Counted from the first letter of the stretch, positions 1-9,252 are shown. The stretch: 40,454 nt of DNA from Pelagophyceae sp. CCMP2097 (GCA_026770575.1 MU657184.1:522648-563101); one strand, 5' to 3'. The notes: a model not told the origin generated them from the letters alone. A program made the numbers and translations.

Positions 1-1
1 C

Positions 2-70
2 TACTTCCGCAAATTCCGCAATACCGCCGGCGCCTTAGACGAAGCCAATCCCGACTTCGAAGACGAGTAA
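2..70 (+). CDS. C-terminal end of an unidentified protein (partial)
   Basis: An open frame enters from the left edge and ends at TAA 68-70, giving 22 residues ending in the acidic tail NPDFEDE. It is rich in charged residues and has no recognisable motif. The GC-rich, repeat-like sequence that follows is clearly different, so this is probably a true gene end. The product cannot be named from this length. Confidence 0.5.
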   Translation, partial: YFRKFRNTAGALDEANPDFEDE

Positions 71-114
71 AAACTCAATAAGAAGGATTTAATTGAGACT
101 TTAATTTAGCGACA

Positions 115-300
115 CGGGTCCGGGTTCGCGCCGGTCTCGGGTCGGGCCTTTTTGCCTCGGGTTAGGGTCCGGGTCTTTGCGGGTCCGAGTCTCGGGTCCG
201 GCCTCGCCCACGGCGGATCCGGGTCCGGGTCTGGGCCGACTCGAAGACCCGGACCCGGACCCGCGGACCCTTTTGCTGCCCTGATACCCACGGCACCCCA
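115..300. repeat. GGGTCC-rich low-complexity block with a 15-bp inverted repeat
   Basis: Short GGGTCCGG-like words recur across this block. Bases 218-232 and 245-259 form a perfect 15-bp inverted repeat around a 12-base loop. Reading frames across it are long only because of the GC-rich repetition (proteins of G, P, R and D) and are not convincing genes. Confidence 0.6.
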
Positions 301-399
301 TCTAAGTGAAACGTAGCTAGTTGCCGGGAATTCCTTTCAATCGTATCGTGCCACGCGGGGGCTTGAGATAACGATGGGAACATTCCTGGGCAAGTAGTC

Positions 400-1150
400 T
401 TAATCGTGCACCCGCAGGGACTAGAACCCGCGACCATCGGTGCGACGTCCCACCCGAAAGGGGGCCGATCAGAGTAACGTAAGGCCCGTAACCGGAGATA
501 TATCCTATCGTGTTGATAGGAAGAGTATGGGTGCCCTCGTCCCATCGCGGGTTAGAGTTCCCTCGGCGGAAATAGGAACGGCGAGATGCCGCGATGCGTC
601 CTATTGGCCTATAGAGTGAGTATCGAATATCGAGCTCTTTCGCGCGTTCGCTACCGGGGGGTGCCCCCCCGGACCCTCCTCATCGCCGCTGCGCTTCACC
701 AAAAACGCTTCAAAAGAAACATAAAAAAAGAAGCAGCCGTCAAACAAATCTTTGACGACGACGGGATTCGAACCCGCGACCCTGCGCTTTTTTGGATCAC
801 AGGATCAGATTCTACGGGTACCCACGTACTATCGGTCTATTGGGTGAGTATCGGATATCGGGCTCCTTCGCGCGTTCTCTCCGGGGGAAAGCTTACGCGA
901 CGCGTGTCGTGGAAGAGCAGGGCGTGGACGAGCAGTGACGAAGAGTCCACCAGATTTGAAGTAGATTTCCATCGGGGTGCCCCCCCGAATCCCCCTCATG
1001 CCCCGGGGGGTGCCCCCCTGGATCCCCCTCATCGCCGCTGCGCTTCATCAAAAACGCTAAAAAAAAACATAAAGAAATATGAGCCGCCGAACAAATCTTT
1101 GATGACGAGGGATTCGAACCCGGTACCCGCGACCCTGACATTGAGCGATC
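400..1150. repeat. Degenerate direct repeats carrying tRNA-like B-boxes (SINE-like)
   Basis: Two diverged copies of a unit lie at about 600-795 and 830-1135. Shared pieces are the TGAGTATCGRATATCG segment, a C-run plus CCCTCATCGCCGCTGCGCTTCA, and AACAAATCTTTGAYGACGA, followed by GGGATTCGAACCCG. Read on the minus strand this last piece is a good tRNA T-arm/B-box (GGTTCGAATCCC). A third B-box-like piece lies near 418-440. No complete cloverleaf can be folded, so these look like tRNA-derived repeats rather than tRNA genes. No protein gene is supported in 71-1400. Confidence 0.5.
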
Positions 1151-1400
1151 GCATCAATCGCTACTCGCGAACTGGCCGAATCTGTTGCTTGAAGATATGA
1201 TAGTCCGCCGCCGCATGGCCGCCGCTCCTGCCGACGCGGACCTCGGGGTTTCGTCCGATGATGAAACTTCCTCTGGACCAAGTTCCCTGAGAGGCTGACC
1301 AGGATGAACCGTCAAAGCAACTAGGGTGTGTTCGCCAAAAGTTGGCAAAACCCGTTTGGCGAACTATTCGTCAGAATCCGAAAGTGTGCTGCCCCGGGGT

Positions 1401-2318
1401 ATGCTCCGGGTGCTCTTGTCGTCGCCTTTGCGGTTCTTGCAGACTGCGTGGCTCGCCTGGCTGGGTTCGGCCGTGATGCTGCACAGTCCGTCCGCGGACC
1501 GGAACAAGGGGCCTTTGCTGGAGTTGTTTAGCCAAAAGCCGCCCTTCTCCAACTCGGCCGCCCGCGCCAAGGTGAGTCGGGAACCTACGTGCACGCCGGA
1601 GGGCGACTCCGTGCTTCCGGTGCACGCCAGAGGGCGACTCCGTGCTTCCGGAGCGCCTTGGGCCTCGTCGACTCGTCGCCGGAATTGCGCCTTTGGCCTA
1701 TCCGACTCGTTTCCGGCAGGTGCTCGAGATCGGCTCGGGGACGGGGCAGCACGTCGCTCATTTCGCGGCAGCCTTCCCGCACTGCGACTTCCAGCCGACG
1801 GAGTATGGTGGCGGCAGCGCGGGCCCCGAGTCCGCTGCGCACGGCGACGAGCTCGCGCAAACGCTCGACTCGATTGCGGCCTACACCGCGGCGCTCAAAA
1901 ACGTCGCAAAGCCTGTCGTGCTCGACTGCAAATCGGCAGAGTGGCCTGAGGGCGCCTTTGATGCGATTTGCTGCTGCAACGTCTTGCACATCTCGCCCTT
2001 TGAAGTCAGCCTCGGCCTAATCAAAGGCGCGGGCAAGCACCTCGTGCCCGGCGGCCACCTCTACATGTGAGTCATTTCGCCGCCCCGCACGTTTTCCACC
2101 TTTGCGGTAGCTACGGGCCCTTTCTGGTATGCGGCGAGCACACGGCGCCGTCGAACGCGGCGTTCGACGAGCGGCTCCGGTCGCAAAACGCCGAATGGGG
2201 CGTGCGGTGCAGCGACGCCCTCGCCGCCGCCGCGCTGGCCCACGGCCTCGACCTCGTCGAGCGCACCCAAATGCCGGCCAACAACTTCGTGCTCCACTTC
2301 CGCAAGCAAACTGCGTAA
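1401..2318 (+). CDS. METTL26: METTL26/DUF938 family SAM-dependent methyltransferase-like protein
   Basis: Three exons join in frame: 1401-1571, 1720-2066 and 2111-2318, giving 241 residues. Both donors are GTGAGT and both acceptors are AG. Exon 1 carries the family signature SPSADRNKGPLLE, exon 2 the SAM-binding motif VLEIGSGTGQHVAHF, an acidic loop and NVLHISP, and exon 3 GPFLVCGEHTAPSNAAFD and MPANN. These are the hallmarks of the DUF938 family, a Rossmann methyltransferase fold whose substrate is not known. The start at 1401 is the first ATG giving a hydrophobic N-terminus (LAWLGS), possibly a targeting signal; ATG 1473 just before HSPSADRN would give a protein of more usual length. Intron 1 holds a 2 x 31 bp tandem repeat. 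The aureochrome gene ends tail-to-tail 188 bp downstream. Confidence 0.88.
1589..1650. repeat. Tandem duplication, 2 x 31 bp, inside an intron
   Basis: Units 1589-1619 and 1620-1650 differ at one base (GCCGGAGG against GCCAGAGG). The block lies wholly in intron 1 of the METTL26-like gene. Confidence 0.85.
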
Positions 2319-2506
2319 AGAGACACGCAACGCGCTTCTCTTAGAATGACAGTGTGCTAGAATGACAGTGCACACTCGCCTCGTCGAGGCGAAGTTCGCG
2401 GGGCGCCCGAGGCGAGTCGCAAAGGTCCGCGCCCCGTGGAAACGTCGACGCCGCGATGCGATGGCCCTGGCGGGTGCTCTTTGCGGGCAGCTGCCCCGGC
2501 GCCCCG

Positions 2507-3713
2507 TCAGGAGAGCGCGATCTTGCCCCGCTTGGGCGGCATCATATTCTCGGATTCGTCCAAGCTCTTGCTTCCGTCGGCCTCGTTTTGCAGGATGGCC
2601 ATGGCGACGCGCTCGCTCACCTCTGTCTGGACGCCGAGGAAGTTGACGACGACGCCTCGGTCGTCGCGCAGAGGGGCGATGAAGAAGTGGTTCCAGAAAG
2701 TCGTAGAGTCCACTTTGTAGTTCAAGAGGCAGACCTAGTAGGGTCCGTCGAGGCCCGGGGGGGGGTCCAGAGGCCGCGCGACGCGTTACCTGGACGTCGT
2801 TGCCTTCAGAAATGCCTTTGCGGATCTTCTCCACGGCCTGGGCGTTGGTGCGCGGCCCCTGAAGGAAGCGGCAGTTCCGACCGAGGATCTGGCCGAGGTC
2901 GTAGCCCGTGAGCTCGAGGAAGCCGCCAGAGGCGAAGATGATGGGGTTGTCGGGGAGCGTCGGGTCCGTGATCACGAAACTGCGGTTCGCCGACCGAAGC
3001 GCCGCGAGCAGGCCGTAGTCGTACTTATCGATCACGCGGCAGTCGACGCCGTCGGTGCCGCACCGCTGCGCCGTCAGCAAAGCGTCGCCGCCGCCGGCGG
3101 GCGCGGCGCATTTGGCCAGCGCTGCCGCCGCCGAAGGGCCGAGGCCCTTGCGCACGGCGTTGCGCAGGCGCTCGTTCTCCTGCTGGAACGCCACGAGCGA
3201 CTCTTGCAGCGACTCGACGACGAGCTTCTTCCGGCACCGCGACCGCCGCGCGTGGTCGCGGTTCCGAGCCCGACGCGTCTCCGAGAGCGACTCGTCGCCG
3301 CCCGCCGCCGGCGCGCGGCCCGCCGCCGCCTCGCGCGCCTCGAGGGCGATCTGCTGCAGCAGCGCCGCGGGGCCCGCCGGGTGGTGCGGGGCCGCGGGCG
3401 CGCGCGCCACGGCGGCGGCCTGCTGCATCGGCGGCGGCGCGGGCGGGGCGGGCGCGGGCGGGGCGCGCGCGACGTCGTGGTTCGCGGCGGCGGCGGGCGG
3501 CTCGTGCGGCGGCTCTGGGCACGGATTGGCGTCGTCGGCGGGGAGCAAATCCGCGAGTTCGTTAAAAAAGAGGCCGTCCATCGCCTCAAAGTCCGTAAAG
3601 GTCGCCAGGCCCAGCGGCGGCAGGCGCCCCGCCGCGCGCGGCGGCTCCGCCGGGCGGCCGAGCATCGCAGCCGCTTCCAGGACACCAATCCCCTGTGTTC
3701 TTCGCGAATGCAA
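2507..3713 (-). CDS. AUREO: Aureochrome: bZIP-LOV blue-light receptor transcription factor
   Basis: Two exons, 3713-2790 and 2734-2507, are split by a 55-bp intron (donor GTAACG, acceptor CTACTAG) that falls inside the LOV domain. The product has 383 residues. Residues 1-140 are rich in proline and alanine. The bZIP basic region at about 148-163 reads RARNRDHARRSRCRKK and is followed by a short leucine zipper (ESLQESLVAFQQENERL). The LOV domain runs from about 243 to 370 with GRNCRFLQG, in which Cys281 is the flavin-adduct cysteine, then the second half from LLNYKVD through NFLGVQTEV. bZIP before LOV on one chain is the defining aureochrome order, found in photosynthetic stramenopiles; such proteins bind DNA in a blue-light-dependent way in the nucleus. 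ATG 3665 is an alternative start. Confidence 0.95.
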
Positions 3714-3893
3714 GTGTCAAGAAATTGTCAAGATCTCATCAAGATCTTTCGGCGAGCCCAAAGATTCGCTTCGCGCGCCGGCGGCGGGCGCGCACGCCGG
3801 CGCTCGTGCGCCGGGCATGCCCTGGGCGCTCCGTTTCTCGGGCGCCCGCACAACGAGGCGTGTCCCGAGGCGGCGATGTTTAGAATTTTGGCC

Positions 3894-4877
3894 CTAGACG
3901 TCGTCGGCGTTTGCGTCGGCCTGCGGGTCCGCGGCCGCGGGCGCGGGCGCGTTCCTGGTGCGGTCCTCGTTGAGGGCGCGCCGCTCGCGCTCGCGGACGA
4001 GCTGCGACTCGCGGAGCTCGTACGCGTCGAGGAAAACCCGGCCGCGGTGCTTGACCAAAAATTCCAGCACCGTGGCCAAGCGCGCCTGCAGCTGCACGAC
4101 TTCCGCGGGCCCGAGGTCCGTCTTGACGAGGAGCTGGGGCAGCTTTGTGATGAGGCGGAGCAGGTGTTCTGCACCGTAGCACTCGGACGGCCCGAGCGGC
4201 GAAACCTCGCCGGTGCCGCATTGAGACGCCTCAAAGTGCTCGCGCTCCTGGGCGTACAATAAAAGCTTTGGCAGCGCGAGGTCGAAGTACGTAAGAAGTT
4301 GACAGACGAACTGCTGCCACGTCTTCTTTTGATCAGCACTCATGGACGCGCGCAAATGCTTCGCCGCCGTCACTTCCGCAAGCAGAGCCTGCACGGTCGG
4401 CGACCGCGGCAGCGGCAGCCACTTGCGCGGCTCCTGCGTCACCTGCTCCCAGTCTCGGACTAAGATATCCTTGAGCTCGCGCGGGATGACCAACTTGATC
4501 CGCGGAGACGCAGAGTCGTCCGAGACGCAGCGCAGCAGGCCGTCGTCCTCCGCGGCCTTGCGCGCGGGCGCCTTGCGCTTGGTGGCCTTGGAAGCCTTTT
4601 TGCGCGCCGGGGGCGGGTCCGAGTCGTCGTCTTCGTCGTATTGGCCAAAGCGGCTCGGCTGCACACGCTTCCGCGAGCTGCGGCCGGCCGAAACGTCGCG
4701 CGCCGCCGCCGCCGGCTTCTCTGCCGTCGATTTGCGCTTGGCGCGCTTCGGGGCCTCGTCGTACTCGTCCTCGTCCTCGTCCTCGTCCTCGTCTTCGTCG
4801 CGCGACGTCTCGACGGCCTCGTCCTCCTCGGAATCCTCCGCCGCCGCCGCGATGGCGCGCTTCGAACGCTTCACCAT
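3894..4877 (-). CDS. MRG-domain chromatin protein (MORF4/MRG15-related)
   Basis: A single open frame of 327 residues. The first 40 residues are very acidic (EDEDEDEDEDEYDE), followed by a basic, serine-rich linker to about residue 125. From about 128 to 300 lies the MRG domain: LVIPRELKDILVRDWE, then LPRSPTVQALL, WQQFVCQLLTYFDLALPKLL, GAEHLLRLITKLPQLL and VLEFLVKHRGRVFL. MRG proteins are subunits of NuA4-type acetyltransferase and Rpd3S-type deacetylase complexes. MRG15 and Eaf3 begin with a chromodomain; none is visible here, so this resembles MRGX or a paralogue that lost it, unless an upstream exon was missed. The start is the first in-frame ATG. The gene lies head-to-head with the RRM-repeat gene, 260 bp apart. 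Confidence 0.9.
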   Translation of the reverse strand: MVKRSKRAIAAAAEDSEEDEAVETSRDEDEDEDEDEDEYDEAPKRAKRKSTAEKPAAAARDVSAGRSSRKRVQPSRFGQYDEDDDSDPPPARKKASKATKRKAPARKAAEDDGLLRCVSDDSASPRIKLVIPRELKDILVRDWEQVTQEPRKWLPLPRSPTVQALLAEVTAAKHLRASMSADQKKTWQQFVCQLLTYFDLALPKLLLYAQEREHFEASQCGTGEVSPLGPSECYGAEHLLRLITKLPQLLVKTDLGPAEVVQLQARLATVLEFLVKHRGRVFLDAYELRESQLVRERERRALNEDRTRNAPAPAAADPQADANADDV

Positions 4878-5137
4878 CGTCTAAATCGTCCGTTTCGGGG
4901 CGGCGCCGGCCGCCGAGGATTTTGGCAATCGCGGATGATTTCAAAAAAAAAAATGGCAACGGGCAGTGGCCCGACGTCCCTCGGCGGCGTCGCGCACCTC
5001 CGCGCAGCCGGCCGAGGGGCGCGCGGGCGCCCGGCGCGCTGCACCAAAAATAATCCGTTCACGCGGCGTCTCAAGTTTTGGCGAAGTTTACTTTAAACGA
5101 TCAAACAGTTTTGGCGAAGGGTGACTCTCGTCGTCAC

Positions 5138-7495
5138 ATGGCGGGCCTCGTGTGCCAGCGTTTCGCCGGGAGCTTCGCCGGCGGGCCTCGCGCTGCCCGG
5201 GGCGTCGCCGGCGGCACGGCGCGACAGCACGCGGAGCGGGGCAGCGTCGCGGCGCGGCAGCACGCGGAGCGGGGCGCCGGCGGCGCGGCGCGGCGGCACG
5301 TGGAGCTGTTTGTGCGCAACCTGCCCGCGGGCGCGGGCGCGGCGGATTTGCGCGAGGCGTTTTTGCCGTGGTGTGACTTTGTCGCCGTGCGAATGCCCAT
5401 GGACGCCGCGGGCCATCCGGCGCGGTTTGCTTTCTTGACCGTATACGCGGTCGAGGCGGATCGCGTCCAGGCCGACATGGACGGCCTGGATTGGCACGGG
5501 AGCCTCATTTCCGTCGAGCGCGCCACCGGCCGCGCGCCGCAGCGGCCACTCGACGCGCGGTCGCGCGGCGCCCACGCCGCCGCCGTCGCGCTCAACAAGC
5601 AGCTCATCGCCTGCGAACGAGCCGCCGACGTCCTCGCGCTCTTCCAATCCAAGGCGGACGTTTTTAATTCAGTCAACTTGTCCACGGCGCTCCACCGCCT
5701 CGGCGTCGTCGGCCGCTCGGTGGAAGAGTCGTCTCGACCGCTCCTGCATAAGCTGGTGGACCACGCCGCATCGAGCATCATCAACGAGTCGATCCAATCG
5801 AGTGGACCACGCCGCATCGAGTGGAAGTCTAGGGAACTCGCCAACGCGTGCTGGGGCGTCGCCAAGATCGGCAGCGTCGAGGCGCCAGCGCTGTTCGAAA
5901 CGGTCGCCGCAGAAGTGCCGAAGAAGATGGCCCACTTCAAGCCGCAAGAGCTCGCAAACATCGCCTGGGCTTATGCCACGGCAGGCGTTTCAGCGCCGGC
6001 TTTATTTGAAGCGGTTGCTGCGGAATCATCAAAGAAGATCGCGGCGTTCAAACCGCAAGAAACTTCGATGACCTTGTGGGCTTTCTCGACGGCGGGAGTC
6101 AACGCCCCGGCGCTGTTCAAGGCGGTCGCCGAGGAAGCACCAAAGACGATTGCGACGTTCACCCCGCAAGCGCTCGCGACCACCGTCTGGGCTTATGCGA
6201 CGACGGGCGTTTCGGCGCCGGCGCTGTTCAACGCCGTCGCCGCGGAATCATCAAAGAAGATTGCGACGTTCAACTCGCAAGACCTCACAAACATCCTGTG
6301 GGCTTATTCGGCGGCGGGAGTCAAGGCACCGGCGCTGTTCGAGGCGATCGCCGCAGAAGCACCAAAGAAGATTGCAACGTTCAACGCGCAAGCACTCACA
6401 AACACCGCGTGGGCCTATGCGACGGCGGGAGTCGAAGCGCCGGCGCTGTTCGAGGCGGTTGCCACAGAAGCACCAAAGAAGATCGCGACGTTCACTCCAC
6501 AAGCGCTCGCAAACACCGTGTGGGCTTATGCGACGGCGGGCGTCACGGCGCCGGCGCTGTTCCAGGCGGTCGCCGCAGAGGCACCAAAGAAGATCGCGAC
6601 GTTCAACTCGCAAAACCTTGCGAACACCGTGTGGGCTTATGCGACAACAGGAGTCGCGGCACCGGCGCTGTTCAACGCCGTCGCCGCAGAATCGTCAAAG
6701 AAGATTGCGACGTTCAACTCGCAAAACCTCACAAACATCGTGTGGGCTTATTCGGCGGCAGGAGTCGAGGCGACGGCGCTCTTCGAGGCGGTCTCCACAG
6801 AAGCACCAAAGAAGATCGAGACGTTCAACGCGCAAAACCTCGCGATTACCGTGTGGGCCTATGCGAGGGAGGGGGTCAAGGCGCCGGCGCTGTTCGACGC
6901 CGTCGCCGCAGAATCGTCAAAGAAGATGGCGACGTTCAACGCGCAAAACCTCGCAAACATCGCGTGTGCTTACGCGACGGCAGGAGTCGCGGCGCCTGCG
7001 CTGTTCGAGGTTGTCGCCGTAGAAGCAACAAAGAAGATGGCGACGTTCAACGCGCAAGACCTCTCGAGCACCGTATGGGCTTATGCGGCGGCGGGCGTCG
7101 AGGCGCCGGCGCTGTTCGAGGCGGTCGCCGCAGAAGCGCCGAGGCTGTTGGCGGTGATGAAAGCGCAGGGCCTCTCGAACACCGCGTGGGCTTATGCGAC
7201 GGCGGGTGTTTCGGCGCCGGCTTTATTTCAAGCCATCTCCGCGGAATCACAGAGGAAGATTGGGAGATTTGATTCGCAGGCTCTGGCGACCACCCTGTGG
7301 GCTTTCTCGACGGCGGGCGTCGAGGCACCGGGGCTGTTCGAGGCCGTCGCTTCAGCAGTCCCGAGGATGCCAGAGCTCGATCCGGACCATGTCGAACTGG
7401 CCGTGCGGGCTTATACCATGGCGGGCTTCAAGGGACAGCTCCGAGGTGGTCGCCGCAGCAGCACCCACGACGGTCGAAACGAGCCCCCCGCATAG
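5138..7495 (+). CDS. RRM plus 37-residue helical-repeat (OPR/FASTK-like) RNA-binding protein
   Basis: A single exon of 785 residues from ATG 5138; the frame is open upstream to 5078 but without an ATG. The N-terminus is rich in Arg, Ala and Gly with few acids and contains the duplicated piece ARQHAERG, consistent with an organelle transit peptide. An RRM lies at about 55-130 with RNP2 (LFVRNL) and RNP1 (ARFAFLTVY). From about residue 220 to the end come some fourteen 37-residue units of the form F-x-x-Q-x-L-x-x-x-x-WAYATAGV-x-APALF. This resembles the helical repeats of OPR and FAST-kinase-like proteins, which process or translate organelle RNAs. No RAP nuclease-like domain follows. I infer an organelle RNA maturation or translation factor; its RNA target is unknown. 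The stop codon lies inside the target-site duplication of a small transposon. Confidence 0.85.
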   Translation: MAGLVCQRFAGSFAGGPRAARGVAGGTARQHAERGSVAARQHAERGAGGAARRHVELFVRNLPAGAGAADLREAFLPWCDFVAVRMPMDAAGHPARFAFLTVYAVEADRVQADMDGLDWHGSLISVERATGRAPQRPLDARSRGAHAAAVALNKQLIACERAADVLALFQSKADVFNSVNLSTALHRLGVVGRSVEESSRPLLHKLVDHAASSIINESIQSSGPRRIEWKSRELANACWGVAKIGSVEAPALFETVAAEVPKKMAHFKPQELANIAWAYATAGVSAPALFEAVAAESSKKIAAFKPQETSMTLWAFSTAGVNAPALFKAVAEEAPKTIATFTPQALATTVWAYATTGVSAPALFNAVAAESSKKIATFNSQDLTNILWAYSAAGVKAPALFEAIAAEAPKKIATFNAQALTNTAWAYATAGVEAPALFEAVATEAPKKIATFTPQALANTVWAYATAGVTAPALFQAVAAEAPKKIATFNSQNLANTVWAYATTGVAAPALFNAVAAESSKKIATFNSQNLTNIVWAYSAAGVEATALFEAVSTEAPKKIETFNAQNLAITVWAYAREGVKAPALFDAVAAESSKKMATFNAQNLANIACAYATAGVAAPALFEVVAVEATKKMATFNAQDLSSTVWAYAAAGVEAPALFEAVAAEAPRLLAVMKAQGLSNTAWAYATAGVSAPALFQAISAESQRKIGRFDSQALATTLWAFSTAGVEAPGLFEAVASAVPRMPELDPDHVELAVRAYTMAGFKGQLRGGRRSSTHDGRNEPPA

Positions 7496-7500
7496 CCACC

Positions 7501-7638
7501 ACTCGCCTGCGAGTCCCTTGGATTTGATTTGTTTTTAAAAATGAAATGGTTTAGAAAAAAATGAAAATGTCCCCTGGTCAATAACTTTAAATTAATCTAA
7601 TCCAAGTTATTGACCATAGGGGACTCGCAGGCGAGTGA
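7501..7638. mobile_element. 138-bp terminal-inverted-repeat element (MITE) with 10-bp target duplication
   Basis: The ends are inverted copies of CACTCGCCTGCGAGTCCC (7500-7517 against 7620-7637), perfectly matched. The decamer CATAGCCACC stands on both sides (7491-7500 and 7639-7648), as expected for a target-site duplication; one extra A separates the right end from its copy. A nested inverted repeat, GGTCAATAACTT against AAGTTATTGACC, lies inside. The interior is AT-rich with no gene. A 9-10 bp duplication suggests a Mutator-like family, an inference. The left duplicate contains the TAG stop of the preceding gene. Confidence 0.85.
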
Positions 7639-7648
7639 CATAGCCACC

Positions 7649-8155
7649 AAAACGCCGCAAAGGGCCGCCTCCGTCGCGCCAATTTTTGTGGTGGCTGCGT
7701 AAGAGACGCACTTTTCAGTTGCCCGGTGGCACGACGCCGCGGCGCTCGCATCGCGTGCCCAGATAGACTGAGATTCTACGGACCAAACTGCGAGGCCCCT
7801 TCTAAGAGAGGTCCCTTCTAGAGAGGGAGGAGTCGTTGCGTCGCGGCATCTCAGAGTCGAGCTCGGCAGGATTCCACGAGCGTGCACGCGACGGATGTCA
7901 CGGCGCCAGCGCCGCCGAGAGGCACACGAGCGGGCCCGTCGGAAGCGAAAGTTTTTGGCCGAAGTCGCCAATTTGAGAGCCTTGCGGGAGGTCACGGGAG
8001 ATCTCGCGCGCGCGACCTCGTCGGGGGACGCAGACGTCTGTCGCGCGCGGCGCGGACGCGCCGCTCTTAAAATTAATCCGTTGAGTTATCGAGGGCCGTT
8101 GTTTTTACAATCGCTCGTTCCGCGATTCGTATCTCCAATTTAGACCGGCGGCAAA
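7649..8155. other. Intergenic DNA, no supported gene
   Basis: Between the transposon and eL24 I see no family-like frame. A plus-strand frame from 7895 encodes an Arg-rich stretch loosely like a bZIP basic region but lacks its invariant Asn. The last 100 bases, less GC-rich and including TTGTTTTTACAA, are the likely eL24 promoter and leader. Confidence 0.5.
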
Positions 8156-9084
8156 ATGGTCGTCAAGCAAGTCGCGCTGCGTTGGTGATCCAACCGCCTC
8201 GGTTCCGGCCGGGGCGGCGTCGTCGTCGTGTCGTCCTCGCGGTGCCGGTCTCGGACAGCAAAGGCGCTGCCGGGGGCGCTGCTGGGGGGCCGAGAAGAGT
8301 CGGCGATGCCCGAGAGGACGAGCCGTTGCCGCGCCGCCGGCGGACGCAGCGGGCGCCCGCTGCGGCGGGCTGGGCCTCGCAGGGCCGGGAGCGCGCACTC
8401 GCGCGAGTCGGCGCTCCCGGGCTCGCCGAGGTCTCGTCAGGGCGGGGCGCGGTCGAGACGTGGTCCGTGGTGGCCGATTCGAAAATGGCCTTCCGCGGCG
8501 CCTCTGCGCTTTCCGCGACGGTGTCGCCTTCGCAGGACGGACAAATGCGCGTTCTCGGAGTTCGTGATCTTCCCGGGCCACGGCATTAAGTGCGTCAAGC
8601 GCGACGGCACGCCGCTCATGCTCATCTCGCGCAAGGCGCGGTCGCTGATGCAGCAGCGCAAGAAGCCTGCGAAGCTCACGTGGACGATGCGCTGGCGCAT
8701 CCTCAACAAGAAGGGCAAGGTCGAGGAGGGCGGCCGCAAGCGTAAGTCTCTCCTTAGGCGACAACGCGGGTCTTCGATTCGAGGCTGTCGACGATGCGCT
8801 CTCTGCGATCCGCCCCGCGCCCACGGCCACCCGTAGGCACGCGCAAGACGGTCAAGGTGCAACGCGCCATTGTCGGCACGTCTGCGGCCGACATCATCAA
8901 GATGCGCGTGCAGAAGCCCGAGCTTCGCTCCGCTCAGCGTGAGGCGGCGCTCAAGGAGGTCAAGGACCGCAACAAGGCGGCCAAGGCGGAGAAGGTGAAG
9001 GCCAAGGTCTCGGCGGCGTCCAAGGCGAAGGAGACGAAGACCAAGGGCACGTTCAAGAACGCGCGCGCCGGCGCCAAGCGCTAA
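8156..9084 (+). CDS. RPL24: 60S ribosomal protein eL24
   Basis: Three exons: 8156-8166, 8536-8741 and 8837-9084, giving 154 residues. Exon 1 encodes only MVVK (its last codon split). Joined to exon 2 it gives MVVKTDKCAFSEFVIFPG, the normal eL24 start, only if the first intron uses a GC donor (GCAAGT at 8167) with a CAG acceptor. Exon 2 continues through GIKCVKRDG and KLTWTMRWR; exon 3 opens with TRKTVKVQRAIVG and ends in a lysine- and alanine-rich tail (GTFKNARAGAKR). Intron 2 (8742-8836) is GT-AG. eL24 is a large-subunit protein at the subunit interface. A 369-bp first intron straight after the start is typical of highly expressed ribosomal-protein genes. A tandem duplication begins 28 bp after the stop. 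Confidence 0.95.
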
Positions 9085-9111
9085 CCGATTCGCGTAATCG
9101 ACAAATTCTGA

Positions 9112-9252
9112 CCCCACTCCACCGCCGATATGGAGGAGCCAATGCAGCCAAAGGGATGCTGAGCCGTCGGACACCGTGTGCCACCCCACTCCACCGCCGA
9201 TATGGAGGAGCCAATGCAGCCAAATGGATATACCGGATGCTGAGCCGTCGGA
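9112..9252. repeat. Imperfect direct repeat downstream of eL24
   Basis: Copies at 9112-9172 and 9184-9252 share CCCCACTCCACCGCCGATAT, then GGAGGAGCCAATGCAGCC, then GCTGAGCCGTCGGA. The second copy has an added stretch of about 9-10 bases (GATATACCG). The block is in the eL24 3' flank. Confidence 0.85.

Noticed and set aside
765..795. tRNA gene on the minus strand
   Set aside because: Only the T-arm/B-box is good; no matching acceptor stem, D-arm or anticodon arm could be placed.
586..1200. Open plus-strand frame of 204 codons
   Set aside because: It crosses the two repeat units and encodes a composition typical of repeat DNA; no family resemblance.
3025..3688. Long frames overlapping the aureochrome gene on both strands
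   Set aside because: Arg/Ala/Pro-rich shadows of the aureochrome coding sequence.
7895..8143. Arg-rich frame like a bZIP basic region
   Set aside because: Lacks the invariant Asn and a leucine zipper; it lies in the eL24 promoter region.
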